A model generated the notes under the pieces. It made no database searches. It was not told the origin of the DNA and was given only the letters and a program-made list of their open reading frames with translations. The position numbers and the translations under genes are program-made. From Methylotenera_A sp031379885 (lineage in GTDB: Bacteria; Pseudomonadota; Gammaproteobacteria; Burkholderiales; Methylophilaceae): a stretch of DNA of 15,116 nt. The DNA lies in contig JANNFN010000054.1 in NCBI GenBank assembly GCA_031379885.1, forward strand, positions 1 through 15,116, given 5' to 3'. This document shows, piece by piece, positions 5,241 to 13,247 of this stretch. Within the stretch, counting starts at the first letter, position 1; every line of letters starts with the position of its first letter.

Positions 5241-7481
5241 TTACTTATTCTCATAAGTAAATGCACCATCCCAATTTTCGGTTGGCGATACTTTCTTAAA
5301 TTGCTTAATCCGCCCCAAATACAAAGCATAAAGCATGGATTTAGCATCATCTGCCGCCATTTTTTCTAGTTTTTTCAACTGCTTTTCTGCTAGCTCCCAA
5401 TCCTGATGACGGTATAGTTTAAGTGCCTCGTGATACAAGCCAAGTTCTTCTAGCGTTTCATTTGACACCTGTTCTGCTGTGCCAAGCGGCTCGTAAATCT
5501 TTACGGGTTTATCTTTGCCCTTTACACGCACAATATCCAGTTCGCGGTAAATCATATCGGGCGTTTGATCTTTTACAAACTCACTCACAATAATATCGAC
5601 AGCATAATGTTTAGTTAAGCCTTCAATGCGCGAGCCCAAATTAACGTTATCTCCCATTACCGTATAGGCCATACGAAAACTAGAACCCATATTACCTACC
5701 ACCATATCACCTGAATTTAAACCAAACCCCATCTTAATAGCAGGCCAACCTTTGCTCGCAAATTTTTCATTAATCAGTTTAATTGATGCGTTCATTTGCA
5801 TGGCAGCATTCAGCGCATGTTGTGCGTGATTCTTATCTTTTAGCGGCGCACCCCAAAATGCCATAATTGCATCACCCATATATTTATCAATCGTGCCACG
5901 ATTGTTGTGTATGATTTGCGTCATAGGTGTCAAAAATTCATTCATCAATTGCGTCAGCTGCCTAGGATCTAAGCCTTCTGAAATTTGCGTAAATCCGCGA
6001 ATGTCAGAAAACAAAACCGTCATCTCACGGCTTTCACCTTTGAGGTTAATCACCTCTGGATTTTTGGCCATTTCCTTCACCAGTTCTGGCGGCACGTATT
6101 GCCCGAAAAGCCCCGTCAGTTGGCGCTTTCCACGCGATTCCACAAAAAATCCAACACTCATGTTTAGCAAGTAAATTACGCCTATCATTAGTAAAGATGA
6201 AGCCATTGGCAGCACCAAATTAGCATACTGCCAACCCGCAAAATTGATCCCCAAAACCGTGGCCAAAACTCCCAATGTCAACAGCGTCGCTTTTAGCGGA
6301 TTTAGCACTGGTAAAGTAAATGCTAGCAATAAGCCTGCCAACAATAACATTAAAAATTCTATGCCAATAGTAAAAGCTGGGCGTTCTTTTATATTGTTAT
6401 CCAAAATGCCTGAGATCATATTGGCATGCATCTCAACCCCTGGGTAATTACTTTGCACAGGGGCAGCCCTCAAATCCATTAACCCTGGAGCGGTAGTGCC
6501 TACTAACACAATTTTATTTTTTAAGCTTTCTAAACGCACTTTATTATTGAGCACATCACTAGCAGAAACGTATTTAAAACTACCTTGCACGCCGCGATAG
6601 GGAATCAGCGTTGCGACTTCGTCATCGACAGGAATATGCTTATCACCTATTTGAAATGCCTCTAATCCAGAGTAATTCTCATCTGCGCCCACGGTTGCAA
6701 ATTTGGCTTCCATCACTGGGCTTTGCAAATAGGCTCGCGCAACGGCAAGCGCTAAAGAATCATAATAATGATTTCCATATTTAATCAGTACAGAGATTTT
6801 TCGGGTAATGCCATCGGCATCAGGTTCAGGGTTGAAATGCCCAGCAGCGAGCGCATTATTCTGCAAAACAGCCAAATTAGCACCATAGCCAGTGGCTTCA
6901 GTAAAGGCGCTAGCTTGATTATCGAAGCTATCTGCAGAGAAAATTTCAGCTGGCAATTGGCCGACATGATTAGTATCACCATTGATTTGAAAATAGTAAC
7001 CCAACACTACCCTGCGGTTTTTTAAACTATTGGCAAAAATCTGATCGTAATCCAGCTGGGGCTTAACTATTTTAAGCGCATCAGCAAAACCAGTGTCGTC
7101 CTTTAAATATCGCTGCTGCATCCATTCTAGATTTTTAAGGCCTGAACTTTCATCTTTTTCAGCAAATACCACGTCAAAACCAAGCGTGTTGACTTCATAG
7201 GTCTCAAATAACTGATTCACCAGTCTCGCCATTTTATCGCGCCCCCACGGCCAACGACCTTGCTCTATCAGACTTTTCTCATCAATATCAACAATCACAA
7301 TTCGGCTATCAACAGTGCGAGGCATCAGCAGATTCAAGCGTATGTCATAAGTATAATTTTCTAATTTATGCAAAAACCCTAATGGCACTACGTTGATTGT
7401 ATGCAACAACATCAGCGCTATCACCGCAAGGCTTAGCGAAAAACTGATGCCGTGTTGTTTGATATGTGAGATTAGACGCAT
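5241..7481 (-). CDS. CHASE2-domain class III adenylate cyclase
   Basis: The 746-residue membrane enzyme has an N-terminal membrane segment (about 13-32), a large periplasmic CHASE2 sensor (about 36-362), three membrane segments (about 371-393, 397-416, 422-446) and a cytosolic class III catalytic domain (about 482-668). Catalytic residues are complete: metal-binding D493 (FSDIRGFT) and D537 (MGDAIMAFWG), adenine-selecting K533 and T607 (YTVMGDNVN), and transition-state N614 and R618 (NLGSR). The K/T pair indicates ATP rather than GTP as substrate. The tail (about 675-725) is helical and resembles one TPR-like unit. It heads a minus-strand set with a phosphodiesterase-like gene and a cyclic-nucleotide-binding gene. 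The start at 7481 lacks a clear ribosome site, but an earlier start is not apparent and the first membrane segment begins as expected. The CHASE2 ligand is unknown. Confidence 0.93.
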   Translation of the reverse strand: MRLISHIKQHGISFSLSLAVIALMLLHTINVVPLGFLHKLENYTYDIRLNLLMPRTVDSRIVIVDIDEKSLIEQGRWPWGRDKMARLVNQLFETYEVNTLGFDVVFAEKDESSGLKNLEWMQQRYLKDDTGFADALKIVKPQLDYDQIFANSLKNRRVVLGYYFQINGDTNHVGQLPAEIFSADSFDNQASAFTEATGYGANLAVLQNNALAAGHFNPEPDADGITRKISVLIKYGNHYYDSLALAVARAYLQSPVMEAKFATVGADENYSGLEAFQIGDKHIPVDDEVATLIPYRGVQGSFKYVSASDVLNNKVRLESLKNKIVLVGTTAPGLMDLRAAPVQSNYPGVEMHANMISGILDNNIKERPAFTIGIEFLMLLLAGLLLAFTLPVLNPLKATLLTLGVLATVLGINFAGWQYANLVLPMASSLLMIGVIYLLNMSVGFFVESRGKRQLTGLFGQYVPPELVKEMAKNPEVINLKGESREMTVLFSDIRGFTQISEGLDPRQLTQLMNEFLTPMTQIIHNNRGTIDKYMGDAIMAFWGAPLKDKNHAQHALNAAMQMNASIKLINEKFASKGWPAIKMGFGLNSGDMVVGNMGSSFRMAYTVMGDNVNLGSRIEGLTKHYAVDIIVSEFVKDQTPDMIYRELDIVRVKGKDKPVKIYEPLGTAEQVSNETLEELGLYHEALKLYRHQDWELAEKQLKKLEKMAADDAKSMLYALYLGRIKQFKKVSPTENWDGAFTYENK

Positions 7482-7644
7482 TGAAATATAAAAAAATTAC
7501 TTTAATTAATTGATTTTAATGTTGTTTTTAACAATTTTAAACATTAGCATAGCGCATAATCTACACAATGAATAGCGCGTTTTGTTATATGATTAGACAA
7601 GCGCTTTAACTCAACTCAAAATAGACTAAATTCAAAACTATCTT

Positions 7645-8301
7645 ATGTACGATATCCCCATAGAAATAAGCATGAGCACCACACCAACCGCCAGCATAAT
7701 TTGGCTGCATGGGCTGGGCGCGGACGGTAACGATTTCGTGCCTGTGGTAAAAATGCTCGATTTACCCAACGTTCGCTTTATCTTGCCGCATGCCGCTTAT
7801 AAAAAAGTCACAGCCAATAATGGCTACGAAATGCGGGCTTGGTATGATGTATTTGGCTTTACGCCAGATGCACCACAAGATGAAAAAGGCATCCAAGAAT
7901 CACAAGCCTATATTGAATCGCTGATTGGTAAGGAAGTGGCGCGTGGCATTCCAGAGAACCGTATTATGCTAGCGGGTTTCTCACAGGGCGGCGCCATCGC
8001 CTTGCAAACAGCACTGCGCCACAAACAAGCATTAGCGGGCGTTCTGGCGCTATCAACTTATTTGCCTTTAAAAGCAAATTTAGAAAAAGAGAAATCTAAA
8101 GCAAATCAGCATATTCCCATTTTTATGGTGCATGGCACCTTTGATAATGTGATTAGTTTAAGCACTTGTCGTGTGTCTTTTGAAGTACTGCAGGCGCAGC
8201 ATTACACCATTCATTGGCATGAATATCCAATGGCGCATTCGGTAAACCAACAAGAAATTGAGGATATTCGCACATTTTTATTACAGGTTTTAAAAGATTA
8301 A
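7645..8301 (+). CDS. Carboxylesterase/phospholipase family alpha/beta hydrolase
   Basis: The 218-residue protein matches the small bacterial carboxylesterase (COG0400) family. It has the oxyanion region IIWLHGLGADGNDF (18-31), the nucleophile elbow GFSQGG (S113), the acid in HGTFDNVI (D167) and the base in YPMAHSV (H198), giving a complete catalytic triad. The AWYDVFG segment (65-71) is also typical. It has no signal peptide and is probably cytosolic, acting on short-chain esters; the physiological substrate is unknown. ATG at 7645 is preferred because family members begin with a strand before the WLHGLGAD motif; ATG at 7672 is a possible alternative, and neither has a good ribosome site. The gene is divergent from the cyclase gene across a 163-base AT-rich gap, and 68 bases precede xseB. 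Confidence 0.9.
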   Translation: MYDIPIEISMSTTPTASIIWLHGLGADGNDFVPVVKMLDLPNVRFILPHAAYKKVTANNGYEMRAWYDVFGFTPDAPQDEKGIQESQAYIESLIGKEVARGIPENRIMLAGFSQGGAIALQTALRHKQALAGVLALSTYLPLKANLEKEKSKANQHIPIFMVHGTFDNVISLSTCRVSFEVLQAQHYTIHWHEYPMAHSVNQQEIEDIRTFLLQVLKD

Positions 8302-8369
8302 AGCACTCAACAATCATAAGTTTTGTTAAAATTACGTTAAACCATTAAGTGCCGCTTAAAGTTGAAAAT

Positions 8370-8606
8370 ATGCCAAACAAAAACACCGCGTCGCAGCCCA
8401 GTTTTGAAAGCGCTATAGCAGAGCTGGAAACGCTTGTGAGCCAAATGGAATCGGACAAACTGCCGCTTGAACAATCGATTAACGCCTATAAACGCGGTGC
8501 TGAATTACTGCAAGTTTGTCAAAGATCTTTAGCCGACGCTGAACAACAGGTGCGTATTTTGACCGAAACCAACAATCTAAGCGTATTTAGCCCAAAAGAT
8601 GAATAA
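8370..8606 (+). CDS. xseB: Exodeoxyribonuclease VII small subunit
   Basis: The 78-residue product is a helical XseB protein: FESAIAELETLVSQMESDKLPLEQSINAYKRGAELLQVCQRSLADAEQQVRIL covers the family's two-helix hairpin. XseB coats the large subunit XseA in exonuclease VII, which degrades single-stranded DNA from both ends. xseA is not in the window, as is common. ATG at 8370 gives the usual length of about 80 residues; an in-frame GTG at 8349 would add seven atypical residues. The gene is followed five bases later by ispA; xseB-ispA-dxs is a widespread gene order in Proteobacteria. Confidence 0.93.
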   Translation: MPNKNTASQPSFESAIAELETLVSQMESDKLPLEQSINAYKRGAELLQVCQRSLADAEQQVRILTETNNLSVFSPKDE

Positions 8607-8611
8607 GTCCC

Positions 8612-9538
8612 ATGAATAAACCAATGACTGCATCTATCAACGAGCAAACAGCTGACTTTAATGCTTGGGCTATTGATATGCAAGCGCGAATGGAAAACGT
8701 GCTTGAAGCACACATGCCACCTGCAAGCGTTTCCCCGATGCGTTTGCATGAGGCTATGCGTTACTCTACGCTTGGCGGTGGAAAACGCGTACGCGCTCTT
8801 CTGGCTTATGCTGCGGGTGAATTTTGCGGTGCTAAACTCGACAAAATTGATATCCCCGCCGCCGCGGTAGAAATTATTCACGCCTTCTCATTAGTGCATG
8901 ACGATTTACCATGTATGGATGACGATGATTTGCGCCGCGGCAAACCAACAACGCACAAACAATATGGTGACGCTTTGGCTTTATTGGTGGGTGATGCACT
9001 GCAAAGCTTAGCGTTTCAGTTGATTTCACAGGATAAATTACTTAAAAACGCCACACAAAAACTGCAAATGTTGCATATTTTAGCGCTTGCCAGCGGCTCG
9101 CGCGGCATGGCGGGTGGCCAAGCCATTGATATTGAAAGCATCGGCATTCCGTTGACGCGTGCGGAATTAGAGCACATGCACATTCAAAAAACTGGCGCGC
9201 TGATTCGCGCTGCAGCCTTATTAGGCGCATATAGTGCCGATACGCCTGATGAAGAAAAAATAAAAGCGGTTGATCACTTTGCCAAGGCCATTGGCTTGGC
9301 ATTTCAAGTGGTGGACGATATTTTAGATTGTGAAGCCGATACGGAAATTTTAGGCAAAACCGCAGGCAAAGACAAGCTGAATAACAAGTCTACCTATGTC
9401 ACCATTTTAGGTTTATCCGCCGCCAAACAGCTGGCAAGCGAGCTACATGCCAATGCCATGGCTGCATTATCGTTTTATGGCCGCGAGGCAGACTTATTGC
9501 GACATCTGGCTAACTTTATTACGCAACGCAGTTTTTAG
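8612..9538 (+). CDS. ispA: Farnesyl diphosphate synthase (polyprenyl synthetase family)
   Basis: The 308-residue enzyme condenses dimethylallyl or geranyl diphosphate with isopentenyl diphosphate to give farnesyl diphosphate in the cytosol, the precursor of ubiquinone side chains and undecaprenyl phosphate. Visible motifs are GGGKRVR (55-61), the first aspartate-rich motif DDLPCMD (97-103), the GGQAID stretch (168-173), KTGALIRAA (193-201), FQVVDDILD with the second aspartate-rich motif DDILD (235-239), and GKTAGKD (248-254). The six-residue spacing DDxxxxD is typical of bacterial IspA. ATG at 8612 follows the xseB stop by five bases and lacks a strong ribosome site, so coupling to xseB is likely. 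Its stop codon directly abuts the dxs start codon. Confidence 0.95.
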   Translation: MNKPMTASINEQTADFNAWAIDMQARMENVLEAHMPPASVSPMRLHEAMRYSTLGGGKRVRALLAYAAGEFCGAKLDKIDIPAAAVEIIHAFSLVHDDLPCMDDDDLRRGKPTTHKQYGDALALLVGDALQSLAFQLISQDKLLKNATQKLQMLHILALASGSRGMAGGQAIDIESIGIPLTRAELEHMHIQKTGALIRAAALLGAYSADTPDEEKIKAVDHFAKAIGLAFQVVDDILDCEADTEILGKTAGKDKLNNKSTYVTILGLSAAKQLASELHANAMAALSFYGREADLLRHLANFITQRSF

Positions 9539-11434
9539 GTGGCGTCTCGCATATTGTCACTGTTAGATTCAATAAATTCGCCTGTAGATTTGCGTAAACT
9601 TAATCGTGATGAACTTGTGACGTTAGCAGGTGAGTTGCGTACTTTTTTAGTTGAAAGTGTTTCTAAAACAGGTGGGCATCTTGCCTCCAATCTTGGTGTG
9701 GTCGAACTGACTATTGCCTTACATTACGTGTTTAACACACCCGACGACAGGCTGGTATGGGATGTTGGACACCAAACTTACCCACATAAAATTCTTACTG
9801 GCCGACGCGGAGCCATGAAAAATTTACGTAAACCCACCGGTATTGCGGGTTTTCCGCGTCGTGGTGAAAGCGCATACGACACGTTCGGCACTGGCCATTC
9901 CAGCACTTCTATCTCCGCAGCCTTAGGCATGGCGATTGCAGCCAAACAGGCAGGTTCAGAGCGCCATTGTGTAGCTGTTATAGGTGATGGTGCCATGACG
10001 GCTGGCATGGCATTTGAAGCGCTTAATAATGCAGGTAATATGGAAGCGAACCTGTTAGTAATTTTAAACGACAATGACATGAGTATTTCTAATAATGTCG
10101 GTGCGTTGAATAATTATCTTGCTAGATTACTTTCTGGTCGTTTTTACGACAAGGTACGCCGCAGCGGTAAAAAAGTGCTTGAAATGGTTCCGCCCGTTAA
10201 AGAGTTCGCCAAACGAGCCGAGGAACACGCCAAAGGCATGGTGTCACCAGGCGGAACGCTGTTTGAAGAATTTGGCTTTAACTATATAGGCCCGATAGAT
10301 GGCCATGATATCAACACGTTGGTCGACACTTTAGGCAACATCCGCGAACTCAAAGGCATGCAATTTTTGCATATTGTGACGCAAAAAGGCAAAGGTTTTG
10401 AGCCCGCCGAAGATGACCCAAACAAATATCATGGCGTAAGCAAATTCGACCCTAGCAATGGTATCTCGCACGTAACCACGACCGCCAAAACATACACGCA
10501 AGTGTTTGGCGAATGGTTGCTGGATATGGCAGATAGCGATAACAAGCTTGTTGCCATCACGCCGGCCATGTGCGACGGCTCTGGGCTCAACGCTTTTGCA
10601 GAAAAATACCCTCAGCGTTATTTTGATGTAGGTATTGCTGAACAGCACGCGCTGACGTTTGCCGCAGGTATGGCCTGCGATGGACTCAAACCGGTTGTTG
10701 CCATATATAGCACGTTTCTACAGCGTGCTTATGATCAGCTCATCCACGACATTGCATTGCAAGATTTAGATGTATTATTTGCCATCGACCGTGCAGGCTT
10801 GGTGGGTGCGGATGGCCCCACACACGCGGGTAGCTTCGATTTGAGTTATTTACGTTGCATTCCTAATATCATCATTATGGCGCCAAGCGACGAAAACGAA
10901 TGTCGCAGAATGCTTACTACTGGCTATCAATATAAGGGTGTGGCTGCGGTGCGCTATCCACGTGGCTCTGGCATTGGCGCCACAATGGACACAACACTTA
11001 AAACTTTGCCGATTGGCAAAGGTGAAATCGTGCGCAACGCAACGGCTAAAAAGGGAAAAACCGAAAAAAATATTAAAAAAGTTGCGATTTTAGCATTTGG
11101 TAGCATGTTAACGCCTGCCCTGGAAGCCGCATCAGTGCTTGATGCTAGCGTGGCAAATATGCGCTTTATAAAGCCGCTTGATATTAATTTAATTCAAAAA
11201 CTTGCCAGCACTCACGATTTAATTGTGACGGTAGAAGAAAATGCACTGATGGGTGGCGCAGGCGCAGCAGTGTTAGAGGCCATGCAAACATTCAATTTAT
11301 CCACACCAACGCTGTGCCTGGGCTTGCCGGACACTTTTATTGAGCATGGCGTACATGAAACCATGTTGGCAGAATGTGGTCTAGATGCATTGGGTATTGT
11401 TGCTTCGATTAAACAAAAAATAAATATGCTTTAA
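9539..11434 (+). CDS. dxs: 1-deoxy-D-xylulose-5-phosphate synthase
   Basis: The 631-residue enzyme uses thiamine diphosphate to join pyruvate and glyceraldehyde 3-phosphate, the first step of the MEP isoprenoid pathway. Key elements are GGHLASNLG with the conserved His (H47), DVGHQTYPHKILTGR (75-89), the thiamine diphosphate site GDGAMTAG (149-156) to NDND (177-180), the catalytic Glu in the GIAEQHALTF segment, GPTHAGSFD and RYPRGSG. Length matches the family (about 620). The start is GTG at 9539, immediately after the TAG of ispA with no gap, which points to translation by terminating ribosomes. Pairing with ispA puts precursor formation and chain elongation under common control. No strong terminator follows; only a weak 5-bp hairpin (11472-11485) is seen. 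Confidence 0.97.
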   Translation: MASRILSLLDSINSPVDLRKLNRDELVTLAGELRTFLVESVSKTGGHLASNLGVVELTIALHYVFNTPDDRLVWDVGHQTYPHKILTGRRGAMKNLRKPTGIAGFPRRGESAYDTFGTGHSSTSISAALGMAIAAKQAGSERHCVAVIGDGAMTAGMAFEALNNAGNMEANLLVILNDNDMSISNNVGALNNYLARLLSGRFYDKVRRSGKKVLEMVPPVKEFAKRAEEHAKGMVSPGGTLFEEFGFNYIGPIDGHDINTLVDTLGNIRELKGMQFLHIVTQKGKGFEPAEDDPNKYHGVSKFDPSNGISHVTTTAKTYTQVFGEWLLDMADSDNKLVAITPAMCDGSGLNAFAEKYPQRYFDVGIAEQHALTFAAGMACDGLKPVVAIYSTFLQRAYDQLIHDIALQDLDVLFAIDRAGLVGADGPTHAGSFDLSYLRCIPNIIIMAPSDENECRRMLTTGYQYKGVAAVRYPRGSGIGATMDTTLKTLPIGKGEIVRNATAKKGKTEKNIKKVAILAFGSMLTPALEAASVLDASVANMRFIKPLDINLIQKLASTHDLIVTVEENALMGGAGAAVLEAMQTFNLSTPTLCLGLPDTFIEHGVHETMLAECGLDALGIVASIKQKINML

Positions 11435-11495
11435 GTTTTTAAGCAATTTTAATTTTTGCCACCTTGATTTAGCGATTTTTATCGCCACATTACTT

Positions 11496-11509
11496 ACATA
11501 AATTTATGT
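11496..11509. promoter_or_regulatory. 14-bp perfect palindrome upstream of folE2
   Basis: ACATAAATTTATGT is a perfect 14-bp palindrome ending nine bases before a candidate -35 box (TTTACA, 11518-11523; TAAACT at 11540-11545 as -10, 16-base spacer). The position suits an activator or repressor site for the folE2 operon. folE2 is under the zinc repressor Zur in several bacteria, but this sequence does not match the usual Zur box well. Confidence 0.35.
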
Positions 11510-11589
11510 TAATTTTGTTTACAGCCGTTTCTAAAAGCGTAAACTTTATCTTTAAACAGTTAATACATGCAGCTTGAATAGGAACGTAC

Positions 11590-12408
11590 ATGAATCAACC
11601 CATCTTGCCAGATCACGCAAAAAGCCCGATTGAAGACACGCAAAGCATGCCCGATGTGCGTCATTTAGATATCAACAAAGTGGGCATTAAGTCGATCCGC
11701 CACCCTGTAGTTGTAAAAGATAAAACAGGTGGCGAACAAAGCACTGTGGCAATATTTGATATGTATGTGCATCTGCCACATAACTTTAAAGGCACGCACA
11801 TGTCGCGTTTTGTTGAAATTCTCAACATGAACGAACACGCAATTTCAATTGATTCATTTGAAACTATTCTGCGCCAAATGGTGTTGCGCCTTGAGGCAGA
11901 CTCTGGCTATGTAGAAATGCGCTTCCCCTATTTCGTCAATAAATCTGCGCCCGTTTCTGGTGTCAAAAGCTTGTTAGATTACGACGTGACTTTTATTGGC
12001 GAAATTAAAAATGGTGAATTTAGCATCACGGTAAAAGTGCTAGTGCCTGTCACTAGCCTATGCCCTTGCAGCAAAAAAATCTCTGATTATGGCGCGCACA
12101 ATCAACGTAGCCACGTTACAGTGACTGCATTAATCAACGATTTTATTTGGATTGAAGATATTATCGCCTTGGTTGAAAAACAAGCGTCATGTGAGTTGTA
12201 CGGCTTGTTAAAACGTCCCGATGAAAAGTTTGTAACTGAACGTGCTTACGACAACCCAAAATTTGTCGAAGACATGGTGCGCGACGTAGCAACACAACTT
12301 AACGCAGAAAAACGCATCGATGCTTATATTGTAGAAAGCGAGAATTTTGAAAGTATTCACAACCATTCTGCCTATGCACTGATTGAAAACGATAAACGTA
12401 AAAAATAA
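11590..12408 (+). CDS. folE2: GTP cyclohydrolase IB
   Basis: The 272-residue enzyme converts GTP to 7,8-dihydroneopterin triphosphate, the entry step to folate and, in methylotrophs, methanopterin-type cofactors. It belongs to the FolE2 (COG1469) family: N-terminal PDVRHLDINKVGIKSIRHPV (21-40), THMSRFVEILN (69-79), and the metal-site region VTSLCPCSKKISDYGAHNQRSH, in which C158 and H170 fit the known metal and catalytic ligands. FolE2 can use metals other than zinc, unlike FolE. AGGA at 11580-11583 lies six bases before ATG. It heads a likely operon with two DUF2970 genes and a dodecin gene (gaps 15, 41 and 43 bases). It is separated from dxs by 155 bases with a promoter-like sequence and a palindrome. 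Confidence 0.95.
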   Translation: MNQPILPDHAKSPIEDTQSMPDVRHLDINKVGIKSIRHPVVVKDKTGGEQSTVAIFDMYVHLPHNFKGTHMSRFVEILNMNEHAISIDSFETILRQMVLRLEADSGYVEMRFPYFVNKSAPVSGVKSLLDYDVTFIGEIKNGEFSITVKVLVPVTSLCPCSKKISDYGAHNQRSHVTVTALINDFIWIEDIIALVEKQASCELYGLLKRPDEKFVTERAYDNPKFVEDMVRDVATQLNAEKRIDAYIVESENFESIHNHSAYALIENDKRKK

Positions 12409-12423
12409 ACTGGGGATAATTTC

Positions 12424-12657
12424 ATGAGTCAAACAGAGTTAACATCAGAAACACCAAAAGCCAAAGCTTCGTTTTTTCAAGTCATGAAAGCCGTAATGTG
12501 GAGCATGCTAGGCGTGCGCCAACAAAAAGGCTATGAGGACGACACCGCCAAAATCACGCTTAAGCAAGCAGTGATTGCGGGTTTGATTGGTGGCTTTATA
12601 TTTGTGGTTTCTATGATCACATTTGTGCATTTTATTATCGGTCAGATGAGTAAGTAG
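12424..12657 (+). CDS. DUF2970 small membrane protein, copy 1
   Basis: The 77-residue protein matches the DUF2970 pattern: FFQVMKAVMWSMLGVRQQKGYEDD (about 18-41), then KITLKQAVIAGLIGGFIFVVSMITFVHFII with one membrane segment (about 48-73). The N-terminal 15 residues are polar, and the middle amphipathic part lies before the membrane helix. Its function is unknown; the family is mainly betaproteobacterial. GGGGAT lies nine bases before the ATG, and the gap to folE2 is 15 bases, so co-transcription is likely. The next gene is a diverged relative. Confidence 0.85.
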   Translation: MSQTELTSETPKAKASFFQVMKAVMWSMLGVRQQKGYEDDTAKITLKQAVIAGLIGGFIFVVSMITFVHFIIGQMSK

Positions 12658-12698
12658 GCCATTAATAAATTATATAAAACAATGAGTTAAGGAACGAC

Positions 12699-12950
12699 AT
12701 GAACCAATCTGAATCTAGCCCTTTGCTTAAAACCATTATAAAAAAGCCTGTTCAAAAACCTGCATCTACCTTAAAGCTCATGGGTATCGTTACCCTAAGA
12801 ATTTTGGGCTATCGCAAAAAACAAGTTAACGAGAAAGATTTTGAGCGATTAACGGGCGTTCAGGTAGGTGTGGCTTGCCTTCTAGCATTAATTGGATTTA
12901 CTATCATTATTGCCATGTTGTCCATCTTTGCCGCAAAAACCATGGGCTAA
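12699..12950 (+). CDS. Diverged DUF2970-like small membrane protein, copy 2
   Basis: The 83-residue protein follows the same plan as the preceding gene: an amphipathic part LKLMGIVTLRILGYRKKQ (about 26-43), a short acidic stretch NEKDFERLTGVQ, and one membrane segment (about 52-77). Lining the two up gives V......LG.R......D....(I/L)T..Q.....A.L, which indicates an old tandem duplication. A lysine-rich N-terminal tail of about 20 residues is specific to this copy. AAGGA lies seven bases before the ATG at 12699. The function is unknown; a search with default thresholds might miss the domain. Confidence 0.75.
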   Translation: MNQSESSPLLKTIIKKPVQKPASTLKLMGIVTLRILGYRKKQVNEKDFERLTGVQVGVACLLALIGFTIIIAMLSIFAAKTMG

Positions 12951-12993
12951 CATCTTTTAATATTTAACTATTTTTAAAGAAAGTGGGTATAAC

Positions 12994-13227
12994 ATGTCTG
13001 TCGCAAAAGTAATTGAAATTATTTCCTCAAGCAAAAAAAGTTTTGAAGATGCGGTTGCACAAGGTGTAGCTAAAGCTGCTGATTCGCTACATGACATTAC
13101 CGGCGCATGGGTGAAAGAGCAAAGCGCGAAAGTTGTAAACGGCAAAGTGACTGAATTCCGTGTGAATTTAAAAGTCACCTTCGTGTTAAAAGATGCGGTA
13201 AAAGCAACAAAAACCAAAAAGAAATAG
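12994..13227 (+). CDS. Dodecin, flavin-binding
   Basis: The 77-residue protein fits bacterial dodecin: SVAKVIEIISSSKKSFEDAVAQGVAKAADSL, HDITGAWVKEQSAKVVNGKVTEFRVNLKVTFVL. W39 in GAWVKEQ is the aromatic residue that stacks on the flavin ring. Dodecins assemble into hollow dodecamers that store or buffer FMN or related flavins in the cytosol. The lysine-rich tail (69-77) extends past the usual end of about 68-70 residues. A GTGGG element lies before the ATG. It is the last gene after folE2 and the two DUF2970 genes. GTP is the common precursor of flavins and pterins, which gives a loose link to folE2, but a functional tie is not shown. Confidence 0.93.
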   Translation: MSVAKVIEIISSSKKSFEDAVAQGVAKAADSLHDITGAWVKEQSAKVVNGKVTEFRVNLKVTFVLKDAVKATKTKKK

Positions 13228-13247
13228 TCTTGTTTAATTAAAATTTG

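Noticed and set aside
7482..7644. Promoters in the divergent gap between cyclase and esterase genes
   Set aside because: The AT-rich sequence offers several poor -10-like boxes on both strands, but no pair with a good -35 and spacing could be chosen.
8519..8881. Minus-strand frame of 120 codons over the xseB-ispA junction
   Set aside because: It lies opposite two well-recognised genes and shows no domain or start signal of its own.
9778..10648. Minus-strand frames opposite dxs
   Set aside because: They are shadows of the strongly conserved dxs coding sequence.
11435..11589. Zur box before folE2
   Set aside because: No sequence close to the usual Zur operator was found; the palindrome at 11496-11509 differs from it.
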